Notes under the pieces: generated by a model
The model's input: only the letters and a program-made list of their open reading frames with translations
Databases searched by the model: none
Told to the model about the DNA's origin: nothing
NCBI GenBank assembly: GCA_030043235.1
Contig: JASHYF010000071.1
Location: forward strand, 1-6,655
Direction of reading: 5' to 3'
Length of the DNA: 6,655 bases
DNA from: Solirubrobacteraceae bacterium
Lineage (GTDB): Bacteria > Actinomycetota > Thermoleophilia > Solirubrobacterales > Solirubrobacteraceae
Made by a program: the position numbers and the translations under genes
In this document: positions 5,536 through 6,655 of the stretch, piece by piece
Numbering within the stretch: the stretch's first letter is position 1
How the letters are laid out: each line of letters opens with the position of its first letter

Positions 5536-6234
5536 TCAGTCCACATGGAGGCCGCACTCTTCCTTCCCGGTGCCAGCCCAGCGGCCCTCGCGCCCGTGGC
5601 CCGGCTGGGTGCACGGGGCGCAGCCGATCGACTCGTAGCCCCGGTCGTGCAGCGGGTTGTACGGAAGGTCGCGCTCGTGGATGCGCCGCCACAGGTCCTT
5701 GTCGGTCCAGTGCGCCAGCGGGTTGTACTTCCACAGGTTGCGCTTGTGGTCGCGTTCGATCAGCTCCGTGTTCGCGCGCGTCGGGCCCTGCTCGCGGCGG
5801 ATGCCCGTGATCCAGCCCTCCGCGCCCTCGAGCGCGCTCTCCAGCGCCGCCACCTTGGCGGCGGAGCAGCAGTGCTCGGGACCGCTCCAGGGCCCACCCG
5901 CCCCACCCGCCCGCTCTGGATCATTGCTCGCATCCTGCACCTCGATCTGTACGCCGAAGCGCTCCTCGAACGCGCGCCACGTCTGCAGCGTCTCTGCGAA
6001 GAGCACGCCGGTGTCGATCGTCACGATGCGCACCGCCTTGCCGGGGGGGGTGGGGGTCATTTCTTCGTTGAGGCGCAGCAGCTCGTCGACCAGCACCGAC
6101 TCCTCCTTCTGGAAGGAGCATAGGAGCACGGCGCGAGCGCCGTGACGCGCGGCCTCGCGCAGCGTGTGCGTGAGGCTGAGGCTCGGGTCGAAGTTGGTGG
6201 TCACCGGCTCGATGGGGGTCTTCAGTGGCTGCAT
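5536..6234 (-). CDS. cysH: Thioredoxin-dependent APS reductase (CysH family, 4Fe-4S type)
   Basis: Reduces adenosine 5'-phosphosulfate to sulfite and AMP with electrons from thioredoxin, in the cytoplasm. The 232 residues show SFQKEESVL (40-48), the PP-loop region of this family, then TIDTG (72-76), WITGIRREQGPTR (141-153), NPLAHWTDKDLW (171-182), PYNPLHDRGYESIGC (191-205) and KEECGLH (224-230). The cysteines C122-C123 and C205-C208 match the CC...CxxC set that binds the [4Fe-4S] cluster in APS reductases. C227 in ECGLH is the catalytic cysteine that carries the thiosulfonate intermediate. PAPS-specific enzymes such as E. coli CysH lack the four cluster cysteines, so APS is the likely substrate. 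Two short insertions stand out: TPTPPGK (60-66), coded over an eight-base C run, and a Gly-rich stretch before the CC pair (107-118). The ATG at 6234 is the best start, though no clear ribosome site precedes it. Confidence 0.95.
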   Translation of the reverse strand: MQPLKTPIEPVTTNFDPSLSLTHTLREAARHGARAVLLCSFQKEESVLVDELLRLNEEMTPTPPGKAVRIVTIDTGVLFAETLQTWRAFEERFGVQIEVQDASNDPERAGGAGGPWSGPEHCCSAAKVAALESALEGAEGWITGIRREQGPTRANTELIERDHKRNLWKYNPLAHWTDKDLWRRIHERDLPYNPLHDRGYESIGCAPCTQPGHGREGRWAGTGKEECGLHVD

Positions 6235-6278
6235 GTGTTGTCGTCGTCTCGCTTCCGCATCGGCTTGAGCTCTGTATC

Positions 6279-6314
6279 GCTTCCCGCTGTAGCGCGGCTT
6301 CCCGCTATACCGCG
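6279..6314. repeat. 18-base tandem duplication across the sulfite reductase stop codon
   Basis: Bases 6279-6296 and 6297-6314 match at 16 of 18 positions (GCTTCCCGCTGTAGCGCG and GCTTCCCGCTATACCGCG). The copy nearer the reductase contains its TAG stop; the other copy has CAG at the same in-frame position. The junction can also form a short stem (TAGCG 6290-6294 with CGCTA 6303-6307). It lies in the 70-base gap before cysH. Confidence 0.75.
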
Positions 6315-6655
6315 CACTCGCCCTCGCCCCGCTGCACTTCGAAGGGCGCGTTCCTGTTCCAGTCGATGAACTGGTTCATCGTCTCCAGGGAGAAGTCCAC
6401 GGGCATCGACAGGTCCTTCACCAGGCTCTCCAGCTCGCCGGTGCCCACGCGCTCGGTGAACGCGCCCCACGGCTCGCCGTCCTCGCGGTTGGCCTCGTAG
6501 TGGCGCACCCAGCGCTCGATCGCCTCCGGCACGCGCTTGGCGGGCAGGCGCAGCTTCAGCCGCTGTCCGAACGCCACCGGTGCGCCTTCGTAGACGCCGC
6601 CGACGTGGGGGATGTACGCGGGGATCTGGTGCTCGCCGACTTTGATCGACGCGCC
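6305..6655 (-). CDS. sir: Ferredoxin-type sulfite (or nitrite) reductase, C-terminal 116 residues
   Basis: C-terminal end of a siroheme/iron-sulfur sulfite or nitrite reductase; the rest lies beyond the right edge. The frame is open from the last base of the window to TAG at 6305. The residues GEHQIPAYIPHVGG, then RLPAKRVPEAIERWVRHYEANREDGEPWGAF, resemble the C-terminal part of ferredoxin-dependent sulfite/nitrite reductases, where VP.ai..w...Y...R..GE.w..F is typical. The siroheme/cluster cysteines would be in the missing part, so catalytic competence cannot be judged. Context (cysH, cysD, cysN downstream on the same strand) strongly favours sulfite as substrate: six-electron reduction to sulfide. 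A 90-residue frame from an internal GTG at 6577 is just part of this gene. The tail after about residue 80 of the visible part (ending GEGECAV) is less familiar to me. Confidence 0.8.
   Translation of the reverse strand, partial: GASIKVGEHQIPAYIPHVGGVYEGAPVAFGQRLKLRLPAKRVPEAIERWVRHYEANREDGEPWGAFTERVGTGELESLVKDLSMPVDFSLETMNQFIDWNRNAPFEVQRGEGECAV

Noticed and set aside
5334..5546. A 70-codon minus-strand frame filling the cysH-cysD gap
   Set aside because: It has no family-like sequence, overlaps both neighbours' ends, and its sequence consists largely of inverted repeats. It is more likely non-coding, though a small protein cannot be strictly excluded.
6305..6577. A separate 90-residue protein starting at GTG 6577
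   Set aside because: The same frame stays open to the window edge, and the residues before the GTG continue the reductase C-terminal sequence, so this is the tail of a larger gene.
1..6655. Mobile elements, CRISPR arrays, tRNA or rRNA genes, defence or biosynthetic islands
   Set aside because: I saw no transposase or integrase-like protein, no regularly spaced repeats, and no tRNA-like cloverleaf. Genes are mostly core metabolism in one orientation.

Overview
The window is very GC-rich, uses GTG starts freely, and every gene I can support lies on the minus strand. The organism looks like a high-GC actinobacterium. The best pointer is the C-terminal module of the 721-residue secreted protein ('...FSGR..GKKLTPGAYRL.A.A.DAAGN...'), a style I associate with exported proteins of Thermoleophilia/Solirubrobacterales. 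That taxonomic guess is inference, not proof.

In transcription order (high to low coordinates), the first half is an assimilatory sulfate-reduction cluster. It starts with the C-terminal end of a ferredoxin-type sulfite/nitrite reductase (6305-6655, cut by the window edge). Next come cysH (5536-6234), a 198-base hairpin-rich gap, cysD (4420-5337) and cysN (3033-4415, starting 4 bases after the cysD stop). CysD and CysN would make adenosine 5'-phosphosulfate (APS) from sulfate, with GTP hydrolysis driving the reaction. CysH carries the CC...CxxC iron-sulfur cysteines of APS reductases and would reduce APS directly to sulfite, which the sulfite reductase takes to sulfide. CysN has no fused APS kinase and no cysC is present, which fits the direct APS route.

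After cysN there is a 158-base non-coding stretch with a 12-base direct repeat and a 21-base palindrome. It is followed by a gene for a secreted protein (709-2874) with a signal peptide, about 12 beta-helix-like repeats of 23-29 residues, a proline-rich linker and a C-terminal beta-sandwich-like module. Nothing ties it functionally to sulfur metabolism. A strong hairpin followed by a short T/A-rich run (636-655) probably ends its transcript. The window closes with the first 204 codons of a biotin carboxylase (acetyl/propionyl-CoA carboxylase subunit), which starts with GTG at 612, has no visible Shine-Dalgarno, and may be transcribed leaderless.

I found no RNA genes, CRISPR, insertion sequences or phage genes, and no evidence for a wholly new system. 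The observations most worth a second look are the Ala/Gly-rich insertion in CysN, the hairpin cluster inside the cys cluster, the repeat protein, the eight-base C run in cysH, and the tandem duplication over the stop codon of the sulfite reductase.
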